A stretch of DNA of 64,000 bases from Notospermus geniculatus (GCA_002633025.1 NMRB01000207.1:152464-216463); one strand, 5' to 3'; positions 11,049-22,829 are shown, counted from the first letter of the stretch. Notes: generated by a model not told the origin, from the sequence alone. A program made the numbers and translations.

Positions 11049-12822
11049 ATGGCAGGGTCAAACTCAAAGAAAACTATCATGTTTCACCCAGCGCTTGATG
11101 TGCTGCTGCTCAGAGAAGTGTGTGCTGCAAACCCCTTCGAGGAGGTGGAAAAAAGAAAGGAACTAACAAAATGGGAGGGAATTCAAAAGAAGTTGCAGGC
11201 CACACTTACAGATGACAAGTGTGTCACACTGCGGCAATGCAGGGAACGTCTAGATAGGCTGTTACAGAAAGACCGACAAAACGAAATGCAATCTCTCAGA
11301 GCGTGAGTGTTCACACCTAGCCCATTGTCTCTTTCAGAGGCTACCACAAAAAAGCAGTGCAGTGTTTTCCCTCAGTTTTGACCGAAACATTGTGATGAAC
11401 TAATGGTAACTGTCCAATTTCAAATTATATATGCCATCACGTGAACTCTAATAGAGTCTAATAGAGTCTCTATCATGACTTTAATTCTGCAGCCTGTAGA
11501 AATGTAGCTAATCTGCACACCAGAATCTTTCACATTGAAATTTTTTACATTGAAATTTTTTACCCACACAGCAAATACATCAACAGAAGTGAACAGTAAG
11601 GATAGATAGCCATTGGCTTCTTAAAGGTCTATGCATTGTACATGAGGCTGCTGACAGATTAGATGTCATATTTGTGGCAACATCAGCATCTGTCACCTCT
11701 GATGTTGCAGGTTCAAATCCCGGTCGAACCCAATGTTCATGTGATAGAGAGGGTGACTCTGACAGCAAAGGATTTCTCCGGGCACTCTGGTTTCCTCCAG
11801 CTTTGCATTAAAAATTCTAGTAACATTCCTCTATTCCACAGATTTAATCTATAGACAAATCCCAAATTGACGTAAACGGGAAAGATCTGCGCACTTCCGC
11901 CGAAATAGCAACAAGAACCTCGGTCTGAAACTGAATGACGTGACGCAGAGAACCCCACGACAGTGACTTGGACGACGTTACGTCAGAGTTGACCATTGCT
12001 GAATCACGGATTGCGTCACGTCAGCTGGTTTCAGATCGAGGTTCTTGTTGCTATTTCGGCGGAAGTGCGCAGAACTTGTAATTTGGGATTTGTCTATTCA
12101 ATATCATTTTCCAGGTCTGGTACTGAAGAGGAATATAATGAAAGAGATCAGCTTCTTGTTGAAATACAGCAACTTGTTGAAGAGGCTAAACATGTGAGGG
12201 AGACTGCTGTCAAAGAAAATAAAAGGGCGGTTAAGGATGATGAACAGCAGGGTCGATTCATCAGAGATGCGGCGATGCATGCACTTAAAAAAATAGGTAT
12301 TAAGCATTTTCTCTTTGAGGTTCCCCAAAGGTGCTACATTTTTCAAAGGTGGTTACTAGTATTACTGATGGTGAAATGGCATAAAATTATTTATTTCCCA
12401 TTTTTAAATCCTTTTTGCCAATTTGGGAGTGTGCATGTATGAGTGAAAACATGAAGCATTTAAGGAATGTGAGCTTTGTGGTGCTCGTATGACTTATCAA
12501 TGGTGAAGACGTTTCTTGCCACTTAATAAATTCTGTCACATTTTCAGATGATAATACTGAGCATGTTGATGATCATGATGATGATGGGGATGACTTTGAG
12601 TTGCCAGAGCCAAGCCCTGCAAAAAAGAAGCGTGGAGCGACCAAGGTGGATCTTATGGGTTTCCTTAAAGACAAAACTGAAAAGGACTTTGAGATAAGGA
12701 CCAAGGAAATTGAGCTGCAGCGAAAGAAACTGCACTTCGAGAATAGAAAACTTGATCGGGATTCAACTGAAAGAAATCAATTGATGGAGCTTTTTAAAGT
12801 ACTTGTAGAAAAGAACAAATAG
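11049..12822 (+). CDS. Myb/SANT-like DNA-binding protein, three exons, 236 residues
   Basis: Exons are 11049-11302, 12115-12296 and 12548-12822, joined at GC|GTGAGT...CCAG|G and ATAG|GTAT...TTCAG|AT. Phases agree (2 then 1) and give one open frame to the stop at 12820. The start is the ATG of MAGSNSKKTIMF. Residues ~10-85 (FHPALDVLLLREVCAANPFE, a tryptophan in TKWEGIQKK, then CRERLDRLL) look like a Myb/SANT-type helical domain found in many multicopy invertebrate genes. A helical segment follows (DQLLVEIQQLVEEA), then an acidic run (DDHDDDGDDFE), a basic patch (PAKKKRG) and a charged C-terminal coiled coil. Nuclear DNA binding is inferred. No catalytic transposase domain is visible, so it could be a domesticated gene or the accessory gene of a transposon. 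Confidence 0.75.
11640..11850 (+). mobile_element. tRNA-derived SINE in the Myb/SANT gene's first intron
   Basis: GGTTCAAATCCCGGTCGAAC at 11711-11730 matches a tRNA B box, the internal RNA polymerase III promoter. Downstream, TTTCTCCGGGCACTCTGGTT followed by TCCTCCAGC resembles the conserved core shared by many invertebrate SINEs. The A box is not clear and the boundaries are approximate. The 3' end abuts the MITE that begins at 11851. No intact tRNA can be folded from it, so I do not call a tRNA gene. Confidence 0.6.
11851..12097. mobile_element. Palindromic MITE in the Myb/SANT gene's first intron
   Basis: The ends are ATAGACAAATCCCAAATT and its reverse complement. The arms also share a GCGCAnnACTTCCGCCGAAATAGCAACAAGAACCTCG-like stretch in inverse orientation (left about 11891-11925, right about 12035-12070). 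The element is 247 bases, has no coding capacity, and ends 18 bases before the exon-2 boundary, so it supplies part of the sequence close to the acceptor. Confidence 0.75.
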
Positions 12823-13029
12823 TACACTTGGAGGTGAATGATTCGGAATGAATCTTGTGACGAGTAGTTAATTGTTTATGATGTTTGAAATGTTTTTATT
12901 CTTGTTGAACGTTCAACCTGTTGTAATGCACATTAACCATGGTAACTGTGCAAAATCTCTCTGAATTCCAATTAGTCATTTCCTTTAATATCGATGGAAC
13001 CTAAACTTACATTGTAACTGCCTTTTGAC

Positions 13030-15100
13030 CTTTTTTCAGATGGGAAAAAACCATGATGATTCTATTCAGCTCATTGTCTTACAGTGCTGGTTCACTTCTA
13101 GAACAGGGAAAATAATATGTGATGGAACCAGGGTTTTATCTATTCAGAAAACGAGTATAAAAGCAGGGGGTTCAAAACTACTGTAAGAATAAATGTCTAA
13201 AAACAGGTATGACTGTCTATAAAGCTTGGCAATTGTCTATGAATGATTATGATTTATTGAATGATTAAAAGTTACCCGTATGACTTATCAAGAGACAAAT
13301 TCGTCAAAGACTGTAGAATCTGACTCTGATACTTAAGACCTCTGAGACAAAACTTTGTTGTCCTAGGTCTAGGTTGCTTCGTATCCAGGGGCGAAGGCTG
13401 GTGTGAGGTGGGGGGGGGGGGGNGCCTAAAAGGAAAGTGAAAGTAAGGGTGACAAGGGGGGGGGGGCAGTGGCAGCTATCTCGTCCAAAATCTGAATGAA
13501 ACCCCAAGTATAGCTATAGATGGCTTGGGTATGGGCTTTGTACGGTAAGACCCTCTTGTGACATGTCTCCTTACACGTAGGCTAGGCCTATGTGGCGACA
13601 ATATAACAGGGAGAGCTTCTCAGACAGACCATCATTGGTGAGTGGCGGTTATTTTGGTGTTCAATTCATGGTAGGTCCCTTTAAGTGAAAATCTTCCCGC
13701 TAGTCTTCAGGATGTCGAATCTTCCTCCCCTTCATGTCACGTGTTCACAGTTCTGGGGGCATATTGGACAATTTGGCTGTTTTGTTCAGTTGGGAATTCT
13801 GTCAGTGAAGAATGGACAGCTCTTTAGAAAATTCCCATGAAAACTACCAACACTCTCCAGACTAAAAAATACAGATCCAACGGTTGCAATTAAATAGATA
13901 TCCACAAAATAGGCCTATTACCGCTATCAATTAATGTATGGCCCTGTTCCAGTCGATTACTGAATGCTGAATACATGTACATACCGATCCCATGCACGAG
14001 CAGTCACTGGCAGTAGGGAAAATGGGGAATCCCCACTAATATTCCGATTCCCCATTGAGTCATACATGCATTAGATAAAGATAGCAGACAAGTTCGCAAA
14101 GGAACAAGATACAATGAAAAGAAATAGGCCTAAGTCAAGTAGACAACTGTCTCTACGTGGCCAGCAGAGACAGGTGTTGCTCATCGGCTTATGTTGGCGA
14201 CTTTCACTTCCGGGGCGCGTCCAGGTATACCGGCGGTTTCGATTCGTTTTGAATAGCAATCCCTCTGTCAGGCTCTCACAGCCGCGGTACCCAGACGAAG
14301 AGGAAGAACACGACGTACACGTCCATATAAATTAAAGAAGCTGCCAAATAAGTGAACCCTACCTTAGTACTGCTTCCAGAACACTGAGATGACCGGCTGT
14401 CCTGCTGTCGTGCACACGTACACTCAGTCCCAGTCATGAGATGAATGATAGTCGGGAAATCCCAATACTGGGTAATGGTAATTGTCCGGTTTGCCAGAAG
14501 ATGGCATGACCTACTCACTATCTCAAGAATGGATTGTGTATTTGATCCCCGGCGCGGATTTGATCGAGAGAGGTCCTGTATTGCTGATTCCTTTAAAATT
14601 GCTAGTTCACCTAAGACCAAAATATCATGAAGATCAGTCACCGGTAGTTCATTGTAGAAATGAGCAAAACTAGGGACGTGCCGTTATTGCGGGGAGTTTC
14701 GAGATTTGGTCCAACTGCGGATAATACATGTACATGCGGTACAATTACTAATTATATGCCTACATATTTGGCCCATGACTTAGCCTCCCCATTCAGAGTA
14801 GCCTACCGTAGGTCAACTGACAGAACGCCCCTATTAGTGAAACCGTGCTCCGTCGAGCGAAGATCACGACTGCCATCTACAATAAAAATACCGAACTAAG
14901 CCTCCGTCAACTCCGATTTAATGAGGACCCTAGCTCACTGCCTCACTAGGTGTCACTAGTGGTTAAAACTATTGAAATGAAACTGATATGCCGGTCCTGA
15001 TCAATTTCCCTCACAAAAGGGGTCCATTGTATAGGACCTGATTTCGGTGTGCTGCCCTCTATCGTAGCTAGGATCCCCATTGGTCGTTGTCGTATGTCAA
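13030..15100. other. Gene-free stretch with G-homopolymer tracts
   Basis: No supported gene lies between the Myb/SANT gene and the otopetrin gene. G-runs at about 13411-13423 (with an N) and 13457-13466 are probably sequencing trouble spots. Small open frames near 14114-14640 overlap on both strands without a recognisable protein. Confidence 0.45.
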
Positions 15101-15116
15101 GGCAAGAAAACTCTGG

Positions 15117-15237
15117 GGCCCATATTTTCAAAGCTGTTTTAACGCTAAAATGCATTTTAGTCCAGAACTTGCATGCTGCATGCAAGTTCTGGACTAAAAT
15201 GCATTTTAGCGTTAAAACAGCTTTGAAAATATGGGCC
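15117..15237. mobile_element. Perfect 121-base palindrome, 60-base arms
   Basis: The arms 15117-15176 and 15178-15237 are exact reverse complements around a single central T. The ends read GGCCCATATTTTCAAAG. Because of the symmetry both strands encode the same peptide, so open frames across it are meaningless. It belongs with the other hairpins in this window whose ends resemble GGGCC-TATTCATAAA. A transcript would fold into an uninterrupted 60-bp hairpin. Confidence 0.8.
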
Positions 15238-15603
15238 TGGTGGTTTTGCACAAGGGGATTTAGGGACAGGTGAAGTGCAAAATATTGTGGAAGTACCACT
15301 ATAGGCCACCTGTTTGACGGCGTAGGGAAATGAAATTCATCAGTTATATATATTCATAATGAAGCATTTCTGCAGACTTATTCGCCATTTAGGCCTAGTA
15401 TAGACTCTAGGCTATAAACCTCTCCACAGGCGGCATTACCATGATTTATACTCGCAGTATTACAGACGTACGTAGGCCTACGGGCCTGGCGGTCAGTCAG
15501 GCATGGGCCAACACTGAATGGTTAGCCATTGGATTAACATTCACTTCGTTACCCCAAGCACAAAACACATTTGTTTTAGCCGAGAAGTAGGACCGCCGCG
15601 TTC

Positions 15604-18600
15604 ATGATGTCCGAAGCACCATCCGATAAACGTGATATTGAGAGCCCGCCAGCTTCTCCGTCGGGCTTGGATGAAAACCCGGGCGTGATGATTTCGACAC
15701 CGGTAACTGGAAGGTCAGCTTTCAAGAGGAGAAACCAGGGAGGACATCGCAAAATGGAGCTGGTGAAACCATCAAAGCTGACGGAGAAAGCAAAACGGCG
15801 GTGAGTTTTTGATTTTTCTTTTGCACTAAGATTTTGTGTTTCCCCGATTCATCTGTTGTGACCCTACCTCCAATTAGGCCTACATCGAATTTATCGATAC
15901 CTCCTGATTTTCCATATTCACCCAAGCTAATAGAAGAGCAACTCTTCACCATGGGCGTCGCCATAGGGCGCCTAGCATTTGCAGAGCAACAAAAATTTTT
16001 AAAAGCCACAAATATTAGGCCGCCGAGGAAAGACGCTAAAACGGCATTGCTGCGTGCAGCACACCACCTGTAAAATGCTAGTCCAGAACAGAACATGCTG
16101 CTCAAACGCCCATCGCCTGCTGACACTTTTCCCGCCTCGAAGCTTCCAAATGCCATAAGTCTTGATTCATTTTGAAAGTAGAGGGACGCATCCACTATCC
16201 AGTATATTATCGCTCATTGAAAGATTGTACTCCACGTCAGATGTAAACGTTTTCGGTACAAAAACAGTCTTTTTTGCTACTGGAAAATGAATGATGTCTC
16301 ATTCCCAGATGCCAGGAAAACGCATCTAAGCACGTTTAATGTTCAAATTTTCTTGGGGGAGGGCCCCCAAACCCCCGGCTCGGCTCGCTCGCGCATTCGG
16401 CGCTCGCCGATGGCGGCCCCCAACCCAACGGACGTGGCGACGCCCCTGTTCACACCTATTTTTTTCTTTCAGGTCATCCCTTATATCGGCGATATGTTCA
16501 GTGTATTGCATATTTTTCTGCGTCCTTGGTCTGGTCTTCCCCATCAGTGGCGCACTCTCAAGCATGTCACACACTGATAAACAGACCCAGGTAAGTAGTA
16601 TATTGATGACAGCGATCACGGTTGGCTATCTAGAAATCTGACTCTTATCTTATCATGTATTCTTATCAAGTACACACATACTCAAGGTTAAAAATGTTGG
16701 CAAATTCCTGATCTAGGCGTAGAAGCAGCAAAGCAAACATGATGGTTCAGAAATTTCTTGTACCGGTACCGTTCTTTCTCACCGGTGTATTGGTTTCTAT
16801 GACTGAATTCTAGCTTACCAGCATGTACAATGACTAGCATTAAACACGTTATTAAATCAACTGGGAATTATCATTGACTGAGAACAGGAAAATAACCTGT
16901 TTTGTTTTAAGAACTGTTGACTCGAGGTGCTGATNTTACAATAATAACAGCACCTCGAGTCAACAGTTCTTAAAACAAAACAGGTTATTTTCCTGTTCTC
17001 AGTCAATGATAATTCCCAGTTGATTTAATAACGTGTTATTATAAAAAACACAATGTCCGTTTCTCAACAAATTTTTTGCCAAAGTCTTTTCTCGCAATCT
17101 GATCAAGTCATTAGGGAGTTTAAGAAATCAAACTATAAACGGGGTCGTTAACTTTACGTCGACAACCTTATTTTTCAAACTGCGAATTCACCAGATTAAA
17201 CATTGCGTTTTCGGTACAAAAAATAATGTTGTCGTAAAGTTGACGTTATCATTTGATTTCTTAAACTCCCTACTCTCGGGTCAGTACGATCCGTGACTCT
17301 TGCATTCATTTCTCGACTTATTAGATAAAATACGTGACGTACATTGTGTTTGACTGCTCGACTATTTTCTGACTGAACAGGTTTTCCACTCTTTCATGCA
17401 CGGTACCTCTGTCGGTATACTCCTGTACATATTCTTTGTCGTCCTGTACAAAAGCCGGACATCGAAGTCACGGACGTCAGACGTGTCTTGCCTGAAGACC
17501 CTAACCAATGATGAGGAGTATCGTAAACGACTCAATGGTGAATCCGACAACACCCGTGAGCCTGGGGACTACCCAGCGATCAGCTATGTTGGAGAGGGTC
17601 TTAACTTATACCTCAGATTTGGTGTCCTTGGTTAGTGTCTTATGCTATTAGGAAAGGCTGTCTCTTCGTCTGCATGTCCATTTGCATACCCAGATGCCTC
17701 CAAATACATTTTCGTGGACGCCATGTGCTGTTAACGGTTACGCCGTACATCTTCCGATCATGAAACATGTTACTCTGCAGAGAACGACGAGCGACGTTGG
17801 TAGCCCTGCTTTCTCTCGCTGTCGAGGGTCTAGGCCTACATTCATAACAACGATGACCATATACCAAAAAGCTTGGTAAATTGGCCCAGATACAGTTGGA
17901 AGTCGATGGTGCGAAAGACTGCATCCCTCCACGACAGGCAAATTCCATACATTTCTAGGCTTATAATGGGCGAGCGAGTAGCCACACTTTGTACTTTGGA
18001 GATAACAGAATTCGCCAGTAAAACAATTTTAAAAGTCGTGAACCTAATTTTACAGCTTTCGGTCTGGTTGGGATCCTCTACAGTGTATTCAAGATAGTTG
18101 TGATCCTTGACGAAGAAACCGCACACGACTGCCATCAGCACGTCTACGCGGCAGTCAGTGGTGGATTTCAGGCAATTTTTATGTTTCTTCAGACATTCTT
18201 CATATTCAAATACCATCGGGTGAGTTCAGCTTACTTTCGAAGAGGTTCAACTGGTATCCGTTGTTTCAAGCCGTTACTCTCAGATCCGCAATATGTGCCG
18301 ACTTCTTGAATTCGTTAAGTGCATGCCTTCCCAAGTGCTGCGGTGTTGAGAACTATTCCTGAGAACTGTTCCTGGGACAGTTGACAGTTGGCCGATTACT
18401 AAAGGTACTGTCAACCTGAGCTAGTTGTCAAAACATCCTGTCCCGTCCTAAAAAAACTCGTAAAACGGGCTAGAACGTGTAATGTTGGCCAAATAATGTC
18501 TCAAAGTGCTGGAGCACACTTCTCGTCCGAGTACGTCTATGAAGTTCGTAAAAAGACTGTACAAAGTTGCCACTACGTCCACTCCGTTCGTACACAGTTT

Positions 18601-19993
18601 GAGCCCGTTCGGCAACATTTTCAAGAACTTTCTGAGAACTAGCTCATCAGTGTGATGAGGCATCATACACTCTATTCACAGGTGGTCATCAACAAGCACA
18701 AGGTGATGGTTCGATTCTGTTTCATGCACCTTTTGGCCACGAATCTGGCGATGTGGCTTGCGACGACCACCGCCGAGACTGCTGCTAGTCTACGGGAGGT
18801 CACGGAGGAGGAAGGCGAACACGAGTTACCGTATGCCGGTGGAGAGAGAAACGGTTCCTATGAGTTTGATGCGGTTACGGAGACCCTCTTGATAAATCTT
18901 ACAAGCACCAATGGTGAGTTATTCAGTCTTACTACATGCAGTCACTGTGCAACTGGATACATTGGAATTTGAAAATCGATTGGGCGAACTTCTGTCATCG
19001 AACGTGTAGATGGCATTCGTGTTCACTGAACGCCACACTGGATTGTCGCATAAGTTGAGATGCATCATGACCATTGCTATTCCCGCTACCTGGGCTTATG
19101 TACATGTATTTCTGAGATCAAAATTCCGATTGTTGACGTATTTTTTCTCTCTCCCAGCCTCCCTTTGGTCCTTCGAGAAGTGCAAACATCGTTCAACTGT
19201 ACTAAATATTGCTGCACCGTACATGTACCCGTGCATCATCGAATACAGCCTCATCGCCGCAGCTGTTGCTTACAAGATGTTCCTAAACGTCGGGAAAGTG
19301 CCGGTCGTCGACTCCCACTACGAAGACGAGTCAACGAAGACAGATCGTTCTGACAGTTGCCACCGAGCCAACAGAGGTCTTTTCCTGGGCCTTTTACTTG
19401 TTCTCCTGACAGTTGTAAGCGTCATCATGTATTTTGTGTACGAAGAACACCATCATTACGTCTTGGCCTGCACTGTATTTTTAAGCACAGAGGTTATCTT
19501 GAATGTGGTCTGCCTTACGACATCAATATGCGCCACGGTCTGCATGAAGAGATTAATCTTCCTTCCACCGAAGGAGGATAGCTTCGACGGTACCCTGCTG
19601 CTGCTCGCTCAGATCGGCGTCTACATGTATGACACATTCGTCTTCATCGCCGCGATAAATGAAATGAACAAGCATGGTCTTGAGCCTGTTTTCCACTTGA
19701 TTATTGCTGTACTGAATTTCGTCCAAACTACCGTACAATCCATCTTCATTCTATCGGGGCTCAGTCGCTGTGCTGCCTCGGATGATGATGTCAGACAGAA
19801 ACCTGGACGCTTTTTCGTCACTTTTCTATTGATAGCGAACATAGCTGCTTGGATTGTGGTCACATTCGAATTAGAAAAAGTTGAATCGAAGGCAATCATA
19901 CGAGATTTCTACGGAACCGTTCGGGGGAAATCCGTTGAACACGGAATGTGGTTTGCTTGCGTGAAGGTCAAGGGAGGAGAAGCCGAGTCTTGA
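15604..19993 (+). CDS. OTOP: Otopetrin-family proton channel, six exons
   Basis: Otopetrins are proton-selective plasma-membrane channels (acid sensing; otolith/otoconia formation in vertebrates). Exons: 15604-15800, 16473-16590, 17381-17630, 18056-18219, 18682-18913 and 19158-19993. All junctions are GT-AG, phases agree, and the total is about 598 residues. Family hallmarks: LISAICSVYCIFFCVLGLVF (TM1), HDCHQHVYAAVSGGFQ and AIFMFLQTFFIFKY (TM4), HKVMVRFCFMHLLATNLAMW (TM5), and PYMYPCIIEYSLIAAAVAYK (TM6). TM7-TM11 are in the last exon, ending AAWIVVTFE...FYGT. The N-terminus is a ~65-residue soluble, serine-rich cytosolic tail. After FYGT the family normally continues into a twelfth membrane segment; here a non-hydrophobic tail runs to a stop. 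A final exon may be missed, or lie downstream or in the gap. The start could be either of two adjacent ATGs. Confidence 0.88.
16340..16450 (+). repeat. GC-rich dispersed repeat just before otopetrin exon 2
   Basis: This C/G-rich block (GGGGGAGGGCCCCCAAACCC, then CGGCTCGGCTCGCTCGCGC and a GGCGACGCCCCTG end) differs sharply in composition from its surroundings and looks like the end of a dispersed transposable element. It stops about 22 bases upstream of the exon-2 acceptor. The family cannot be named from sequence alone. Confidence 0.45.
16843..17037. repeat. Perfect 90-base inverted repeat around an N, otopetrin intron 2
   Basis: 16843-16932 and 16948-17037 are identical in inverse orientation over all 90 bases. 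They are separated by a 15-base loop that contains a single N (16935). Either this is a very young foldback element, or two contigs/haplotypes were joined head-to-head at the N. No coding content. Confidence 0.75.
17114..17270. mobile_element. TA-flanked MITE, GGGAGTTTAAGAAATCAAA family
   Basis: The 157-base element has ends GGGAGTTTAAGAAATCAAA and the reverse complement, with a TA dinucleotide on each side (17112-17113, 17271-17272). TA duplication is characteristic of Tc1/mariner-type insertion. The same family occurs at 24541-24693 and 49337-49486, with more distant relatives at 22830-22941 and 61822-62210. It lies in otopetrin intron 2 and ends about 110 bases before exon 3. Confidence 0.75.
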
Positions 19994-20139
19994 CCTGAAC
20001 TCAGTGAAGATGATCATACGTATGATACTTTATCCCTGGCGAATACTCTTTAACATGTATCCACGTTACCTCTTACTTTGTTAAATAGTACACTTATTTC
20101 ATCATATAGAAACATGTAACGAAGTCGAACTGGCTTAAT

Positions 20140-20251
20140 GGCTGGTATTCATGAAAGCTAGCATTAATTAAAGTCTTGTAGTACAACATTGGACCTTCCT
20201 GTACAAAAGCCACTAAGTAAAAGCATTTGCTACCTTTTATGAATACCAGCC
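20140..20251. mobile_element. Hairpin element with GGCTGGTATTCAT ends
   Basis: The ends GGCTGGTATTCAT and ATGAATACCAGCC are exact reverse complements around a partly complementary interior. The interior AGTAAAAGCATTTGCTA block also occurs in the element at 23522-23643. It lies just downstream of the last recognised otopetrin exon, where a 3' untranslated region might be expected. Non-coding. Confidence 0.6.
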
Positions 20252-20457
20252 CACAAGTCACATCTTAAGATGTATTTCCACCATTGTGCATCGATAGTTA
20301 GCCTAATAATTTTGTATATTTCTCATGTTTTTGAATTATGCTTATATCAGCAACATCCCCAACAACTGTTGAGAGAGTTAGAGGCTCTTGACTCCTCAGT
20401 TGCGAGCACATGGAAAGGCGAAGTCATGCATCTACAACACCTGCCCTGTAAAAGCCA

Positions 20458-20544
20458 GGGACCTGTTTCATAAACGCTAAAACCACTTCATTGACTTCCA
20501 ATATATCCATTTTATTCCAAAGCACAAAATACGAAACAGGCCCC
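20458..20544. repeat. Short hairpin with GGACCTGTTTC ends
   Basis: The sequence begins GGGACCTGTTTCATAAACG and ends GAAACAGGCCCC, giving a short imperfect inverted repeat. Its left end resembles the GGGCC-TATTCATAAA hairpins. It is probably a small degraded relative. Confidence 0.4.
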
Positions 20545-22056
20545 AGATAAGCAGAAAAGAAGTAACGTTGTCCTTATTTCGAAAGATATTTATTCTCCTA
20601 CAAAGTTGTCAACTAACAACGATGACTACTCAGTACTAAGATTGAATTATAGTCAAAGGGCAACAATTACCCTGGCCCGGTGAAACAGCTCCGGTGTCAC
20701 ACACAAGACATGGACCAAACGCTGTATTCCAGGAAAATGTACCCCGTTCGTCACATAAAAAAACATTAAAAGTACACAATTAAATCTCAGAACGCATGTA
20801 CATGTACATGTACCTTTTTATACGATGCTGGACCATTTTCTTTGTTTTGTTGCTATTGGGAATGGGTAGCGCTACCTCGCTTCCTTCCTGAAGGAAACTT
20901 CGGTTCTATGAAAACAGGGTATAGCCTATAGCTCGGTAAATTTTGAAATAACCGCGACAGAAAAATACTCTAATAGATGCATGACAAATGGCTTCATAAA
21001 AAGAACAATTACATCATTAATTGAAAAAAAAAACATTCGTTTGTTTTAAGGAATTGAGTAAATGATGACGTTGAAAAAAGTATTCAAGTGACATTTATGT
21101 AGTTACATGTATGATTAACCACATTTGCATCTTTTGTTAGTACATATCTGATAATTACATGTACAATGTAAAAATAAATGCTACAAGGCGTTGTTTCGTG
21201 CAGATAGTCTTCGACCATTTCAATCTAATTTGATTCCCTGCAAGCAGAAACCATTTTTTCAGAATAAGGACGCAAATGACAGCACTATCGCAAAAGTATT
21301 CGTATCGAGTTTTAAGTCAATGAATATGTACAATTTTGTACATGTATGTTTTTTACTTGGAGACATCTGTGCTTATGATTTCTGCGTACAGGTGAAAAGT
21401 TCCACAGTCCAACGAGAGATATTTTTTGTGTTCCCCGTTTAAAAAGTCGTGGTCTCCCTCCCCAGTCTGTTCTGTACGGAAACGCTGAGATATACGGAAC
21501 ACTAGAAAAAGCTACACCACCCCGGTACTGATAGTATTTACACACAAATAATGTGAATGTTCTCACCATAATATGGTGAGACCAGCGCCTACCAACACTC
21601 ATAATTATTCGAAAGTTGGGAAGTTTGTCGTGCTACCGTGCGTGTTGTCAGAATAAAGCTGGGCCAATACGAAATGAATATTGAATTTTTGTACCTGTTT
21701 GTCCTGATGGAAGCCAGTGAATTCTGCAACGTTGTACTAACAATTTCGTACGGACAGAAAAGTAATCCATGTATTGGCGGTGCTCTTCCTTCATGTTGTG
21801 GGCCATTAGAAAGCAAATCCCTTGTTTTCTGTAGAATTTGTGACCTTCACACGTGCAAAAAGCCCAAAAAGATGACAAACTTGAATCAATTTCACCTGTC
21901 GTCTGGTCTCAGTTCCTTCCTTCTTGATCAATAATAAAAAATACACCAATGACGACGAGCTCTTCGACCGTATCGAGGGGCACAAATGCATAACCATTAC
22001 ATGCATGATATAACACAGTTGGTGCAATTGTGGCTTTTGGCATGGCTTGAATGTCC
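20545..22056. other. Gene-free stretch
   Basis: I looked here for the missing last membrane segment of the otopetrin (a hydrophobic exon with an FYRFHS-like motif after an acceptor) and did not find it. Open frames near 21638-21934 exist on both strands without a recognisable family. Confidence 0.4.
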
Positions 22057-22263
22057 TCATTTGGCATCATTGCCTGGCCATTGCACATGACGGAATCTTA
22101 CGTCTTTGGCCACTGTTACATTCTTTATCACCGATTGAGCGGAAAAGCCTGTGATGTCCAGGTACATAGCATCGAAATGCACAGGGTCTTCGGCACAAAT
22201 GTTCTTAAAGGTACGATGTCCTTTGTTCCCTCTCGAAATCATGGCTTCGAAGAGACGTAAAGA
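22057..22263 (-). pseudogene. Exon-like fragment, unknown protein
   Basis: On the minus strand a good acceptor (TATATTTCAG) precedes 69 codons open to a stop, reading SLRLFEAMISRGNKGHRTFK and later AEDPVHFDAMYLDI. The composition looks protein-like and the acceptor is strong, but I recognise no family and find no partner exons in phase. It may be the last exon of an unrecognised gene, a decayed copy, or chance. Confidence 0.3.
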
Positions 22264-22829
22264 CTGAAATATATAAAGCAGGAAACAAAAATAAGTTGAA
22301 TAAAGCCAAAAAATGAGCGAGGCAAAATATAGATTAAGCTATGATGGCTACACTCTTTGTCTACTAAACCGTCGATGAGAATTTCTTTCCAACTTCTGAA
22401 AGTGTTATTTCAAAGCACTGTCCGTTCTCCAAAGGGAGACAAAATTAGTAAAAAAGGTAGTGCAAGTTAATGTTAAAATCCCCCGAAAAACTGCAATCTT
22501 TAACCCAAGTTTATAATTCATAAAAACTGTTCTGTAAGTGGACCAATAAGTGGCGATGAAATTGGTATGTGACAGCGTTTCGTGGGTGTTTGACAGACCT
22601 GATCTCAGCAGTTGTCAACTAATGTCCAAAGTAAAGAAATAAATGTAGAATTGTGTTGGGGNTGGGGGGGGGGGCTAAAGTGATTGACACGCATTAAAGC
22701 GAGGGAAGCAATATTGGTACCTGGGGCACTTTGCATCAATGTTAGGAAACTAGTGTTGGAAAACGTTTCAATCAACAGACCTCTAAACCTGATGTCAAAA
22801 GTGATGTGCAACACCATCACAACACAATA

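Noticed and set aside
11663-11735. tRNA gene
   Set aside because: Only a B-box-like segment is convincing; no cloverleaf forms and SINE core sequence follows.
15049-15299. Identical peptide encoded on both strands
   Set aside because: It is a necessary consequence of the perfect palindrome at 15117-15237.
15722-16195. 157-codon open frame on the minus strand (and a shorter + frame at 15834-16073)
   Set aside because: It overlaps otopetrin exon 1 and intron 1, matches no family, has no splice support, and the two strands are mutually exclusive. The + frame looks somewhat protein-like but remains unassigned.
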